A program made the position numbers and the translations under genes. A model generated the notes under the pieces. The model made no database searches. It had not been told where the DNA came from and worked only from the letters and a program-made list of their open reading frames with translations. From Ophiostoma sp. CBS 140.51 (Eukaryota; Ascomycota; Sordariomycetes; Ophiostomatales; Ophiostomataceae): DNA of 64,000 bases. Positions 34,699 to 47,559 of the stretch are shown one piece after another. Every line of letters begins with the position of its first letter. The first letter of the stretch is position 1. The stretch covers positions 62,001 through 126,000 of the forward strand of contig JANSLP010000013.1 of NCBI GenBank assembly GCA_029298735.1. Reading direction: 5' to 3'.

Positions 34699-35811
34699 TG
34701 GTCGCCCCTGTTCTAAGAGGCAGCGCCGTTGTTGTTGTGTCTTTGTATCTTGTATTAAATTTTTCGATATTCTCATTCCGCGTTTTGCTTTTTCTTGGTG
34801 TGTTTTTTCTTATCTTTTTCTTTTGCTAGTATTTTTCGATAATACAGGTTGGAGGAAGCTGGAGTTGGGTTGATGCTGATTTTGACCAAAAAAATCAAAC
34901 GCTTTTCTTTTTATACTTTTTTTTTCGTTTCTATACTTTCTTACTTACCGGGGCGCTTTCTATTATATCTTATCCGACTACGTGTATTTTCTATCTTATC
35001 CCTGATAAATTTGTTTATCCATAAATTTAAAAAACTGTCACCTTACTCGAGTTGAGGTACTCTGTATCCTCGTATACTTTGTTTCTTCGTGAACAGTCAC
35101 GTGTCCATGTGTGTTTTATTATTGGGCTTTGTGGTGTTTTTTTAAATGTGAAAAAAAAAGGTAATAAATGATGTGGTGACGTTTGGCACCGATATTTAGT
35201 TTTTACTTTTGCTTTTGTTTTTATTCTTTATTTTTTTCGTTGGGTTTTATTCGAGGCAATAAAAATGAGAAATAAATCAACAGAAAAAAAAACAACACAC
35301 GAAACTTTCAAAATATTAAAAAATACCTCACCTCGTGATTATATGATCCGAAACTGTTTTTGATAGCTCTACGAACACCAATTATGACGGCAAAAAGGAA
35401 CAGGAGTTGTAGCAGGTATTTTATTTTCATATCATAACCAAACAGAAAACACAGAAAATCACAACAAAGTACAGCCGACATTAAACAGACAGACGCTCGC
35501 CTCTCTCTGGGGATATTTTCCTCCACCTTCTTTGGCACCCGTAGTTGATAATTTCCTGCACATTTGTTTCCCTCCACGCCTCCTCCTACCTAACTATCAC
35601 GGCCATCTTTTTTGACGGCTTCCCACAAATTCCCCAGACATAAAGATAAAAAAACAACAACAACAGAAGATGAGACAAGAAAAAGCGAAAGAAAAGAAAA
35701 CACCTCGTTACAATTTCCGGGGAGAAGCAGATCCCATCCCCGGTTGACAGTGGTTATATGACCGCCATAGAAGATAGAAAAGAGAAAATAAAAAACGACT
35801 AAACACCTTGC
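34699..35811. other. Convergent 3' region SNF5 / PDS5
   Basis: AT-rich spacer of 1.1 kb with poly-T and poly-A runs (for example 34910-34930, 35145-35160, 35280-35295), consistent with two facing 3' UTRs. A CACGTG occurs near 35098. No coding frame with an ATG and no RNA gene recognised. Confidence 0.5.
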
Positions 35812-38800
35812 CTACTCGCTGTCCTCAGCATCATCGCCGCCCTCTGCCTCTGAGTCAGTCGACGCTTGCCGCAGCGACCGGCCCCAGATACCGCTGTCGC
35901 CTCCACTGCTGGCCCGGCCACCGCCGGCGCCGGATTTGCTCTGCCGTCTCCGGCCGCCGCTGTCCCTTGCCCTTGTGGCGCTGGTGCCGGCCTCTTCATC
36001 TCCGCTGCCGAGGTACTGCCACTCGGCCACACCGTCGAGCATCTCTTCGTCGTCCTCGTCTGAATCCCGCTCCATGTACGACGTCTGGGCCACGGCCGAG
36101 CGTCCACTACGACGCCGTTCCGAGTCTGGGATTCGAGCAGAGGGGGAGGATTTGCTGGCCTTGGCCGCCGAAGGCTTCGCAACGCGCTTGGCGCTGCTGG
36201 ACTTGGCCTTGGGGGCCGACGCGGCCTTTCTCGACGACGACGCGCCGCCCGAAGAGGCTGGCTTGCTGCCGGACGCCGGCCGAGAGGGTCCCGATGGCCG
36301 GGACGAGGATGAGGTCTTGGCCCGCTTGGCAGCATGCTGTGCTGCATCGTGCTGCAGGTGGTAATCGTCACCCGACTTGCGCTTCTACGAGAGGTTAGTA
36401 AGCTATATAAATAAAAAAGTAGGGGAGAAGGGGGTGACCTGCCTTCTTCCGCTCGGCTGCCTTGAGGAGGTCGTCCAGACGATCCTCGACACCTTCGGGA
36501 ATGTACTGCTTGCGAGCAATCTCGTGTGCCACATCGTGCGATGGCAGTGGTGAGTAGAGACCCTGCGGCACACCAACCTTGTCCGCATAAGATTCAAAGA
36601 TCCAGCCCTTGCGCTGCTGAAACTTGCGGATGGTAGCCTGCGTAAGATCCGAGAGCACGTACAAGTTCTCGCTGTTCTCCGGGTTGATGCCGTCCAGCGT
36701 CTGTTTGACCCGCTCGGCATACTTTGTAATCAGACCAAGGCTCGATTCGGTCGCAACGTTGCTCAGGAAGAAGATGATGTAGCGCGCATGGTCAACAAGG
36801 TCGTCGGCCTCGGCGCTGTAGTCGGGGTGGTGGGCGAGCAACGAAATGAGACGGGCAATGACACCCTCGAGGACGTTCTGCTTAGCCTCCTGGAAGTAAC
36901 GTGTCCGCGAGCGGATCCAGGTCTCGATCTGGTTGCGGAACTCGGTGACGGGCTCAAAGGCGGCCAAAAAGACAATCGTGTAGAACCGCGGGCGCAGCTT
37001 GCCGAGCACCAGGTACTTTTGCAGCTTCTCGATAAAGCCGCGGCGCACCTGAGGCTGAGGGTCTTGCGTAACCAGGGCGAGTGTGTTGAAGTCGGCGGGC
37101 GAGAGGAGTTCGTCAAACTGCCGGCTGGCACTAATCTTGAGGATGGCCTGTGCAGCTGCCAACCGGAGGCGAGCGCGGTGGTGTTTGGGCGTGTCTTTGC
37201 TCTTGGTGACCTCGCCGTCCTGGGTAATAAACTTGATAAGGAAACGGATAATGTTCTTACCGTCCTTCTTGGCCTCCTCAATGTCCTTAGTACCAAGAAG
37301 CTGCTGCACCAAGAACTTGAGGCACTGCACCTTGGCCTTGATCTCGTCGTCGAGGTCCGCGTCGTCGGCCCACTCTGGGTCGCTGGCAGACGACGTGCTG
37401 CGGACGGTGCGGAGAATGTCCATAGTCTGTTTCCGCAGCTCGTCCTCGGTGTCGGCAATCACGCTCGGCGCAAACCGGGCCAGCTGGCTGACGGTGACCA
37501 GCTTGTTGAGGAAGCGCGGCGACTCGAACTTGAAGTCCTTGGTGACCTTTTGTGCCAACTCGGTCGCGCTCACCATGCTCTTCTCGTCCTTGGTGGCCAG
37601 CAGGATGCTGACAGCGTACTTGGCCGCCTTCTCGGGCCGGCCGTAGACAGCAAAGTTGATCCAGGCCTGCACGAATTTGCGATCACGCGGAACCTCCTGC
37701 GGGTACTTAGCGGCATAGGAGGAGCACGCCTTCAGTGAGTCGATGACGATGGGATCGTTTTCGCGTGTCTCGGTGGGTGCCTGTGTCGCCAGCTCCTTGC
37801 ACAGCTCGCCAATGGTGGTCTTGAACAGACCCGGGTTCCGCTGAGACACCTCCTTGAGCATCTCGTTGGCAGTAGCGGCCATGTCTTCGTGACCGGCCTT
37901 GGAGTACTCCATGATGGTCGTCAGGTGGCTGCGGTTGAACATGATGCAGCCAGAGCGGTACAGAAGAGGCAGCAGCGTGTCCAGGATGGTGCTCGAGTTG
38001 GTCCCCTGAACCTTCTTGACGAGCTCCTTCATGGCACGGTACATGGTCGTGAAGTCGTGCTCAGGACCAATGACGAAGCGCACAAGTTGGTAGCTGCGAC
38101 GGTCGTTGAGCTTGGCGAACCGCTGCAGGTCGGCCCGGACCTTGGCTGCGTCGGGGAAGAACTGCGACAGGTACTGGATGCTCTTCTCGAGGCCAGGAGT
38201 GGCTTTCTTGCCTTCTTCGCCAACACCGCCGTTGAAGGCTTCGCACTGCTTGAGGAATCCATCCACAATGCTCGAGAACTGGGGCTGGCGGCTCTGCAGG
38301 GAGAAGAATGCCCGCTTGGCGCCTGCATCCAGAGAGCGAACCAGCAGCAGGATGCGCTCAGCACGGATGGCGTCGGCATCAATGCCACCGGTGCTCGTAG
38401 TAGACTTTTGTTGTTGGCTGCCACGGCCGTTGGAGGCCTTCTGGGCCTTCTTGACGGCGGGGTATGATAGAGGCACGAGGTACTCGTAGGCGATGCGATC
38501 CACCAGCAGGTTGAGTTCGAGGTCGTTGGCATAGATCGTGTTAAAGATGCGTGTGGGGACTCCACCGAGGGCGGCAATCACTGCCTCATCACCAGCGGCC
38601 AGCTCGCCCGTTGCTGCAGCCCACAGCTTGCCGAGCAGTGCCATAGCCTCAATGCGGACGTGAGACTTGCGGTCACGGCAGCGGTCGGCTAGGTTGGACA
38701 GCACGGAGCCCTCCTTGGAGACGCCGCCGTGAGGGGCGAGCTTGGTGATGACGTCGCGGAAGTTGAAAGCCTCAATGGCCTTGACAGAGGCCAGACGGAC

Positions 38801-40572
38801 CTTCTCGTCGCTGTCGGTGAGCTTGTCGCCTAGGCCGAGAACGAGGACGGTCTCCTCTTCGCGGCTCAGGCCGATGCCACCTGCCGAGGTCGACAGAATG
38901 TAGCCAGCAGCAGTTACCCAGGCCGTGCGGATCAGGGCAGACTTGTCGTTCTTGCGGTTGATGAAGCTCTGGTACACGTGGGGGTGTGTCTGAGCAAAGG
39001 AATGGGGCGAAGTTGGCGTGGTAAGGACGCTGTCGGTGGCGCGAGTAGCGAGCTCGTCGGACAATCTTGGGGGAGGATACGCAGCAGGATCCAGGGTCGG
39101 CAGCGGCGGTGGGCCAGCAGCACCAATACCCGCAATCATGTCGCCAAGCGTCTCCGACGCCAGCTTCCGGAGGTAGACATTGTCAGCCGAAAGCTCGGCC
39201 TCGAGCTGGGGCACGACGTTGCTAAGCACTTGCGGGGCAGCTCTCCACAACTCACGGAGGAGCAAATGTGCCTTCTTCATCTCGCGCAGGTCGGACTCGG
39301 ACGGGCCGTTGAGGCCCTCATCCTCATCTTCTTCGTCGTCAGAGCCCTTGCCGCCCTTATTGCCAGCTGGGCCCTTACCGTTGCCGGCGGCGTTGCCGAC
39401 ACCAGAAAAGTCGATGATCACGTCGCTGAAGTACTGGGCGACGGAGCGGGTCATCTTGTCTGCGCACGTCTGGCAGATGAGCTCGGCCATCTGGTACGCA
39501 GGGGGCTCCTCCTTGAGAAGCAGGGTGGACTGGTAGCGGTCGAGCTCGTCCTTGTCGGGCACACCCTTGTCGCGAAGGGCGCCCGGTGCGGCGGCACGGA
39601 GGAACTGGGCCATGATGACATCGACGACCTTGGGAGGCACATTGGGGCCCTCCTCGATGAGGCTGATGAGCACGTCGCTAATGTCGTGCTCGACGTCCGT
39701 GGGCAGACGACCGCCGGACACATTCTTGGGGGCGGAGATGGCGTCGAAGAGAGAAGAGAACAGCTGCAGCTGCAGAGCGTCGCTGTTGTCGAGATCGTTG
39801 AGGAGGACAATACTGCGGACCTCTGCAAGCGAATGCAAGACGTACTTATGCTGAGCATCGTATGTGTTGGAGGGGTCCTGGAGGGCGGGCAAGATGTAGG
39901 TAATAAAGAGGCCGAAGACGTCCTATGGGAGATTGTTAGTATTGGCCAGACATAGGATCGCAGGATCAATCAAAATCGCGCCCGAAAAAAACCTACCTTT
40001 AGCTGGGTCTGAGTGAAGGGCGCGTTGGGAGCGCAGAGGCAGAGGATGTCGACGAGACATGCGGCGGCAAAGGCCTTGACGCCCTTGTCCTTGTGGTTGA
40101 GGAGATTATGACTTGCGAGCTCCTTGGCGACCTTGGCCAGCGACTCGGTATCAAACGTCTCTTGGTCGAGGTCCGAAAGCTCGTGGCTCAGCGTCTCGAG
40201 ACGCCGGATAAGCTCTTCGGTCGGGATGGGCTTCCCTGGCCGCCATGACAGAGGCTCGTTGAAGCCCAGGCTCACCAGCGGACCCTCGGCCTGTGCTGCT
40301 CCTGTTGCTGCCCGCCCTGTCTGTGGCTGCTCATCGTCCTGCTCGTCTGCTTCCTCGTCTGCCTCCTCTTCTTCCTCTTCGGGCTCGGATTCTAGATCGG
40401 CAGCCTTCTTGCCGCGGCTGCGGCTAGCTGCTTGCTGTTGCTTTCGAGGCGCGGCCGCTCTGCGTGGGAGGCTGACCTCATTGTTGGATTCGGGCGTTGC
40501 TGTGTCTGCGACCTCGGGGCTCTTTGCAGAGGCTCCGTTTCGCGCAGGAGCGCGTCGACGAGCCGGTGCCAT
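35812..40572 (-). CDS. PDS5: PDS5/SPO76/BimD sister-chromatid cohesion protein
   Basis: HEAT-repeat cohesin cofactor that controls cohesin loading, release and meiotic axis structure (Sordaria Spo76, Aspergillus BimD). Exons 39997-40572, 36443-39922 and 35812-36384; 1542 aa. Intron 1 (39923-39996) is GT-AG. Intron 2 (36385-36442, 58 nt) only keeps the frame as a GC-AG intron: exon 2 ends ..AAGAAG, the donor reads GCAGGT, the branch TACTAAC and the acceptor CGTAG. The nearby GT at 36438 would lead to a stop. The start ATG at 40572 follows an open TTG frame. Signatures: FNEPLSWRPGKPIPTEELIRRL at the N-terminus, KGVKAFAAACLVDILCLCAPNAPF across the first junction, and HEAT-type helices throughout exon 2. 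Exon 3 encodes a basic Ser/Lys-rich tail (KRAKTSSSSRPSG) and an acidic end, as in fungal Pds5. Confidence 0.93.
36385..36442 (-). other. GC-AG intron in PDS5
   Basis: Donor AAG|GCAGGT, branch TTACTAACC and acceptor CTCGTAG|AAG restore the frame exactly (phase 0) between the HEAT region and the basic tail. Non-canonical GC donors are a small minority of fungal introns. Confidence 0.75.
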
Positions 40573-43469
40573 TGAGGACAATTGAGGGCGATGATGCCGC
40601 CGCGGACAAAGACAAAAGGGTGGCTGGTTCGTCGCAGTGGCGTTGAGAAGTTTGGAGTTTGGAGATTGGCGATCTCTCGGGCCTGGGATATATATCCGTA
40701 TTTTTTATTTTCGATCGATCAATCGAACTTGTGATCCGTGCCCCCCCAACAATGATCGCGTGTCGGCTCGTTTGTTCGGGCTGCCTTGTGTTCGCTTCTG
40801 TCGACCGAGTCCTTTTCCGTGTGGCGCAGAAGGGAGATGCGAAAGGAAAAAGAGAGAAGAGACGCGACGGAATAAAAGCGAAGCTTCTCCTAAGTGGAAA
40901 AAAAGGGGGCCGGGCTTGCAGCAGACAGCGCCAACAACGATACTCGAGACAATTGCCAATGCAAGAACGAAATGCGCGAATGGGAGAATAAAAAAAAATA
41001 AAAGCGACGAGGTCAAAAACTGAAAATTGGCCGGTCGGATTGCAGAATAAAGAAACAGGACGGAAATGAGAAGCCGCACGCAATGGCGAGAGTTAAAGTG
41101 GAAGGGAGAGAAGAGAGGGGAAGGGGACGAAGTGCGTTACGCGACGAAATAAAGGTGCCCTACTTTTTCGCGCGACAGGGCAGGTACCTTGAAATACGCA
41201 GCAACTTTGCGGCAGGCGCCAGTCCCTCTTTGGCGGCTGGGGAGGAAGGAACAGAGGAACAGGGGAGGGGAGAGGAGAAACAACGGCGGCAGGTGGCCAC
41301 CAAACTGCAAGACCCAACAGAAAAAGCGTGGACTGGACCTGGCCTGGCCGCTCTTTCTGTCGCGTGCTTTCGTGTAATTTAGCTGGCCGCGGCCGCACTT
41401 GCAGACACGAATGGTGCTGAGGGCCATATTTGTTAAAGGCGGTCTGAGCTGGTTGGCTGTACCGGTACATCTGGAGCTTGCGACACCACCCTGACACACC
41501 CAATTGGAGCCAATCTACGCGCTGCACAAAGTACCGTGACTTTGCGCGTGAAGCTACCGCGATCCGCACTTATCAACGACGTCTCTTTGAATGCCTCTTA
41601 CGTTTCTTTCGCTGCTTGTTTTGAACGCCCAAGAGCGATATGAGCGACACCTTGGTATTTTGCGAATCGATGCATCGCAGTGTTCTCTACATCAAGCCAC
41701 GAGACCATGTCATACAGCTGAACGCCGATAGACGATATAGGCACAAGTGCACCTACGAGGCTTTCCCCTCACCGAGATATGCTCGCCATCTTTTGAGGCA
41801 GCTGCCACAAGTGTGGTGACTAAGCTGTTGACCTTACCTGGGCCCTCGGTAGACGGTGCGACGGAGATGAGAGGACATATGAAAGGTGAAGTTTGACTGC
41901 CGGGAAGGAAGATCGTGACCCCTTCGAAGGTTCGGACAAGTCTGTTCCTGGACAGGGTACCATACCATGAGGCTCGCCGGGAGGTCATGAAGATATACCA
42001 AATAGTTTGTCTGGTGGAGGAAGAAGACATATCTCGAAAGGTATATTGCCTGTTTAGGTACATATTATGAAATGCAAAATTCTGTGTGCTTCTCATTTGG
42101 CAGCTGATAGTGGCATGCCTTTCAGAAGCCTGCAGGAATGGCATATGGAGTGCATCCCGGTGTTCACCAGACATCGGATCACGACCCTAGACGTTGATCG
42201 GTAGTCTTAGTCAACTTCGCAGCAGACTGGCTGCCTCCTATTAGGATCCCGATTCGATCGAAAGAGACGATATTGCGGTAAAATGGCGTGGTGAATGGAA
42301 GGTGGGTAGGTGGGCGACGTCTGCCAGTCGTTCCTTCCCTTTTTTGATCTTTCATGGTGTCGACGCGAACGCCGGCCGGCAGCGCCACCGCCTTTGCTGG
42401 CAGTCCCCGAGAGAAGATGGACGGCCCGGCAACGACATTCTGCCCCCTCTCCCCTCTGTTATGGTTAAAACTTGCTCGATTGGTGTTTTTCTCTCTTTTC
42501 GTCTCCTGTCGCTCTTCTCTTCTCTTCTCTTCTTCACACATTCGCTTCACTTTCCAAAGCAATTTCTTTGTATCACACTCATTTGACCAACCTGGTTCGC
42601 TACCTGTCCGCTCTTTACCTTACAGTCATTTACATACGGCAGTCTTCTTGCCCTATTCATCTTCATCTTCATCTTCAAAAATCTCTCCAATCTCTCCATT
42701 TGTCCACATCTACAAGGTACGTCGCTCACGTTTCCCCGTACACCTTTGTCCCACCATCGCGCATCGGATGCTCTTTCCTGGCGAGTATGCTTTCCCGCCT
42801 ACCTTCTTTCCACCTCCTGCCCTCTTTCCTCCTCTTTCATCTACTTTCCTTGCTGCTCTCTTTCCGTCCTTGGCCGGGCACGCATCGTTGTTTCCTTGTT
42901 TGTGTTGCCTTCGGCTAGATACGCCAGACAGGCGTTGCATACCTGTTTCTGCGTCACCTTCACCCGCCCTTGAATTTCGGCCTCGTGTCTTTGACACTCA
43001 ATTTTCCCGAGAAAGCAAGATAAACTCCCATTTCACAATTTTGTGCCCTCCGTGAATTTTTTACTTTTCACTTTTTCACGTTGTTTTCACTTTCTTGTCT
43101 TGGTGTGCCATGGCGTGTTTGTTCCTTCCTGTTTTGATTGTTGTGCTGGGTTGCTCCTTCCCTTTCCTGCCTCAAACGACCAAACATGTTTTTCCCGCCC
43201 TTTTTCTTCTCGCCCCTCCCACAAATTTGTTCTCTTTTTTTCTCTCTTCCTTTTTCTTCTTCTCTTTGTCTTCACTCCTTCTATCTTCTCTCCTTCCTTC
43301 ACTTTCAATTCGTTCTCTCCTCTCTTTTTTTGTATCATTCTTTTGAGCTTCATCCAACGCCTAGTCAACGGCATCACACTCTTTCGGCTTCCCTTCAGCT
43401 TCCCTTCTTATCTTGGTCAATTAACTGATTCTCCAAAGACCCTTTCCTTTTCACATCCAAACCGTCACA
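40573..43469. other. Divergent intergenic region PDS5 / Ser/Thr-rich membrane protein gene
   Basis: 2.9 kb. Left: the PDS5 promoter. Middle (41640-42200): lower-GC sequence holding one ATG-started 154-codon frame on the minus strand (41710-42174) without recognisable motifs. Right (42430-43440): a long CT-rich plus-strand leader with TTCATC repeats at 42655-42680 and a strong donor-like GTACGT at 42717-42722. A 5'-UTR intron is therefore possible, but I cannot place its acceptor. Confidence 0.5.
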
Positions 43470-44537
43470 ATGGACCGTTTCGCTTCCAAGGCCGCCTTCC
43501 CGGCTGTTTATGCCACTGATGGCCTCAACCCGGCCCAGCCTTCTAAGGTTCGCCGCGTCGTCATGCTGCTTGCCAAGGCCCTTCTCGCCATTGTTTTCCT
43601 GGCTTTTGCCCTCGTCCTGATCTACCAGGTCATCCATGGTAAGTGACTACGTCTTTTCTGCTGTTGTGTTTACGTCTCTGTTTACTAACGCCCAAATGCA
43701 GACAAGCAAGACTACGATGCCCTTCTTGAAAAGTACAACGACCTGCTTGCCGAGAAGGAGACTCTGCCTGTTACCCCTGCTGCTACCCTCGTCCACCGTG
43801 CCATGGATCCTACTTCCCAGTCGCAGTCGCTTGTCTACACGACGACCACGGTCACCGAGGGCACGACCATTACCATTCAGACCACTGCCTCCTCGTCGAG
43901 CCTCCCTGCTAGCTCGTCTGTTCCGTCAAGCCTGGCCCCGACGGCGAGCTCGGAGCAGTGCAGTGCTGGCACCCCGGAGACGGTCACTGTTACTGTCTCC
44001 GCTGGAGGCTTGTCCTCATCTGCTCTTCCTTCATCCTCTGTTGGTCCCCTCACCGTTCTCGAGACCCGCGTTACCACTGCCACTATTTTTGTGACGGCCA
44101 GCGGTCTCGTGACGCCCAAGGCTCAGACTCTCACGGTGACTGAGATGCAGACTGCCACGGAGGTCGCTACCGTCAACGGTGGCAACCATACCTCGTCTGG
44201 CACGTCCACCAGCACTGCAGAAGGCGTCTGGGGTACAAGTGTGCCTCTCAGCTCGGGTCGCCTCACCCATTTCCCCAACACCACCACCATTCTCTCCCCT
44301 TATGATACGACGGGCTTTGGCGGCGCCGTCACCAGCACTGCCAGCTATACTCTGACCGTTCCTCCCGGCATCACTGGTGCCGTTGGTACTGGCCAACTCA
44401 CCACGCCCCTGGGCACGACCACCAGCCAGGTCGACCCCGTGAGCACAGTCGTCACTGTCTCCGGCGCTTCCAAGGCACGCACTACCTCGTTTGGCGTTGC
44501 CATTATTGCCATCCTGGCTGTGGCCCTTCACATCTAA
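43470..44537 (+). CDS. Ser/Thr-rich membrane protein with N-terminal TM and GPI-like C-terminus
   Basis: Exons 43470-43638 and 43702-44537; intron 43639-43701 (GTAAGT..TACTAAC..GCAG, 63 nt, phase 1); 334 aa; start context CACAATGG. Residues about 29-52 form a hydrophobic helix after KVRR, so an uncleaved signal anchor with the C-terminus outside is likely. A short acidic and Leu-rich heptad-like stretch follows (DYDALLEKYNDLLAEKE). The rest is Ser/Thr-rich with recurring TVT units (TTTTVTEGTTITIQTT, TVTVSAGG, TLTVTEMQTATEV), suited to dense O-mannosylation. The last about 18 residues (FGVAIIAILAVALHI) are hydrophobic after small residues and resemble a GPI-attachment signal. A cell-surface or wall-associated protein is inferred; I recognise no named family. 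Confidence 0.88.
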
Positions 44538-45291
44538 GGCGGCCCACGGTGCACGAGATGATCTTCTCGCTGCTCAATGAGAACAAGAGAGGAAAAAACC
44601 ACAAGTCACAGTTGGTCAATTGGTATGCACAAATGTCAGTTGCAGTACGCCAAAGGTCAAGGAGCACCGTATAATATGGAGGAGGATGTGGGGGAGAATA
44701 AAAAACGGCCGAGGGGTGGGTGTCTCATATGGGCGCTGGCGACCTGGCATGTTCATGTTTTGTAACCCGAGAAGGAAGGAGATTCAAGGGAGCTGTGTGG
44801 CAGGTCCCTGCCATGTCTCGTTTTACTTCCGGCTACCTTTTCGAGCTTTTGTTTCTTTATATTTTTGCAATTGTCGCTACAGATGGTGGAAGGATATCAT
44901 ATCATAGTCTATTCTTTGGTCTTTCAAAGAACGGCAATCTAAGGAGCAGAACGGACAATCAAACTTCGTTTAATTTAAACAGTGTGCATGCACGTCTTCT
45001 GCCTGGAGGATGGTGATATGATAGTGAGATGGCATTGATATTACTGCAAAGCTGTTTTGATTTTGATTTTGACTGCCAACTCCAATCCCTAAACCCAGCC
45101 GTCCTTTTTGAAATAAATTTATGAATTTAAAATACAATTTGATGATGAAATGCAAACAGGCTTGTCAAGTCACAAAAAAGCCAATAGATAGGTAAAGTCA
45201 CGCCCCAACGCCGTCCCAAACCCGACCCCGTCATACCGACCGAAACATATTAAAGGAAGCAGAACGCAAAAAAAAAAATGCCGAAAACGCT
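44538..45291. other. Convergent 3' region Ser/Thr-rich gene / CEG1
   Basis: 754 bases, no coding frame supported. AT content rises toward 45100-45130, consistent with facing 3' UTRs. Confidence 0.5.
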
Positions 45292-46524
45292 CTACCGCCC
45301 TGTTGACTGACGCCGCGCCCGCCAGCCTTCCTTGAAGCCCTTTGCAGCCTCCTTCAGTTCCTGCTCCGAAACACTATCCCGGATACTTTCCAGCACACTA
45401 TTCACAACACTAATGTGGTTCGCCTCGAGCTTGTCGTCACGGAAGCGGTGGATGCGCCACCGTTGCTGCTCGTCGAGGGCGCACTCGACGACGCGGTTGG
45501 AGATGGGATCACCCGTGGCCTTGAGCAGCTCCCACTCGTCTTCTGTAAGGTGCATTGGCGCAAAGTGGCGGTACGGCTCGGCGGTGTTGTCACCGTAGTA
45601 TGCGAACAGGTCGGCTGTCGGAAGGGCGTCGTAGTCAAAGGGCAGCACGGCCCCAGCGTCACCGTTGGTCTTGGCTGGACCATCTTCGTCGTCGCTGTCG
45701 GGCGGCAGTGGTGGGAAGGTCAACTGGATGCGAAAATCGATTGTGTTCTCCTCGACGGGCTTCCATTTGAGAATGTGCTGGTCGGTGCCTGATTTGTAGT
45801 TGGTGTTGCAACGTGTAAAGATGAGGCCATCGTTGCCGTGTTTGAGGTTGGGCAGCACGGTGCGGAACATCATTTCGATGCCGTAGCTGTACTGCATGTC
45901 CTTCATCTGGATGGCGAACGCCTGGAACTGCTTCTCCTCGGGATATTTGCGGAACAGAGCGTCGTACGGCTTGTAGACGGCTTCCTTAAAGTAGCCCAGC
46001 CGCTTGTCGAGGGTGCGCTCGGTCATGTCCTTGTTGTCGAGCACGAGACAGTCAAAGACCAGGAAAGTAGGCTGCTTCTCGCCGTGGCCCAGGTCGTCCA
46101 TGACCAGCTCACCGTCGACGAGCGTCTTGACGTGGAAACCGACCTCGTCTTCGGCGCGGGGCAGATGCAGCGATCCCGGAGGGAGGAACCAGTAGTCGTT
46201 CTTGCGGTCAATCAGGTACTGTATCTCGTTGCCCTCTTCGTCTTCGGTGAGATAGAGCAGGTAGCGGATGCCGTCCGTCTTTTCGCAAACGTAGTAGCTG
46301 GAGATGTTAGTAGCAATTCTACTCAACTAATCGGGCATGACGGACACCTACTCCTGCTTCCGCAACTCGTCCATGTGTTTGCGCGTGAAGCTTACAGGTT
46401 GCGCGCCCGGGAAGCCGAGCTGCTGGCGGCGCAGCTGGTTTGCGATCTCGCGGCGCATGCTGTGAAGCACAGCTCCTTCGGCGCGGATGCCGGGCGCGTC
46501 GAGGCGTTCGAGTTTGCCAGACAT
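45292..46524 (-). CDS. CEG1: mRNA-capping enzyme guanylyltransferase (alpha subunit)
   Basis: Transfers GMP from GTP to the diphosphate 5' end of nascent Pol II transcripts via a lysyl-GMP intermediate; in fungi it works with a separate RNA triphosphatase. Exons 46352-46524 and 45292-46297; intron 46298-46351 (GTAGGT..CTAAC..CAG, 54 nt, phase 2); 392 aa. All nucleotidyltransferase motifs are visible: motif I E-K64-T-D-G (nucleophile K64, encoded just after the splice junction), motif III DGELVMD, IIIa FLVFDCLVLDN, IV DGLIFTR, V ILKWKP, and OB-fold motif VI WRIHRFRDDK. Length is normal for fungal Ceg1, with no triphosphatase domain fused. Divergent from NHX1 (1035 bp between ATGs). Confidence 0.96.
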
Positions 46525-47559
46525 TGTGAGAGGAGGGGAGGTTTGTCGGAAAAGATATTCGGATGTGAGGGGAGTCGGCCTGGCGCGTTAGAGAGAAGCG
46601 TGAGTACTCTATTCCGTCGGCTGGTCGCGCGCGGCGTGCATGGTGGACAAGGCTGGGGGAGGAGATGCAAGGTGGTGGATATTTAAAAATTTAGCTGGCC
46701 AGCTTTCAAAGGAGGCTCTGGGCTGGTCGTGAGATGCAAGGTGCCACCCACCCACTCCTGCCCGCTGTAGCTCCCTTTCTTGCACTGCAAAGTCGCCGCT
46801 TTCATCTTCAGCCTGGCGTAGCGTCTCGATTAGTCATTTTGGCGACTGCGAAGTATTGGTGTGGACAGGAAGGCGCTGGAGCCACGACGCAGGGCCCCAG
46901 TGCGTCATGCCTCTAGCGGGTTAGTGCGTGTTGGAATCCTTGTTTCGGGGGACGACGTTAGGGGATCGGCCGCGCTGACTCCTGGAAAGCAATTTCGCAA
47001 AGGCTCGATAAGGTGCATGTGGCAGGGCTCACAGGGCTTTCGCAGTGGGATGGCTGGAACTCTTCGCTCCCGCTTCTTCTGTGTCTGCTCCTGCAGGTTG
47101 TTGGTTGGTGCAGGTGCGACCCTGAGCGCCAGAGACAAAAGGGAAACTGTAAAACATCCAATCCAGCTTGGGTCGTCCTTTCCTTCTTTCGTCGTTTTCC
47201 AGAGATGCCTAGCCAATAACGTCGACGCAACACGTTGGCCTTCTTCACTTCTTCATCAACCTCCTCCTAACTCCATACAACGTCGTTCTTTGCGAAACCA
47301 CAGAGCGAAAACGACATCACCGTTTCCCCCGACTTTCCTGCCTCGCCCATTTATTTGCCTATTCTATGGTCACTCGCGCTCGACCCGGCCGCTGCTCTAA
47401 GAGCCTCCGCATCAGCTGCCGTTGATTTCCGTCCGTGTAGCGAATTGAAACCTCTGCCAAGCAAACCGACTTCACGATCCTCGACCTCCCCCCTTTACTT
47501 TTACGTTATACGCTTTCGACAAACGCATCTCGCGGCGCATCCTCCCACGTGCTGCCACC
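46525..47559. promoter_or_regulatory. Bidirectional promoter region CEG1 / NHX1
   Basis: 1035 bp between two divergent starts. The NHX1 side is CT-rich and carries a CACGTG at 47546-47551, nine bases before the NHX1 ATG, so inside the leader rather than a likely upstream activating site. No other gene recognised. Confidence 0.55.

Noticed and set aside
36788..39955. Plus-strand frames of 316 and 325 codons over PDS5
   Set aside because: Antisense shadows of the HEAT-repeat exon with no motif of their own.
45838..46686. 282-codon plus-strand frame over CEG1
   Set aside because: Antisense shadow; the minus strand carries all guanylyltransferase motifs.
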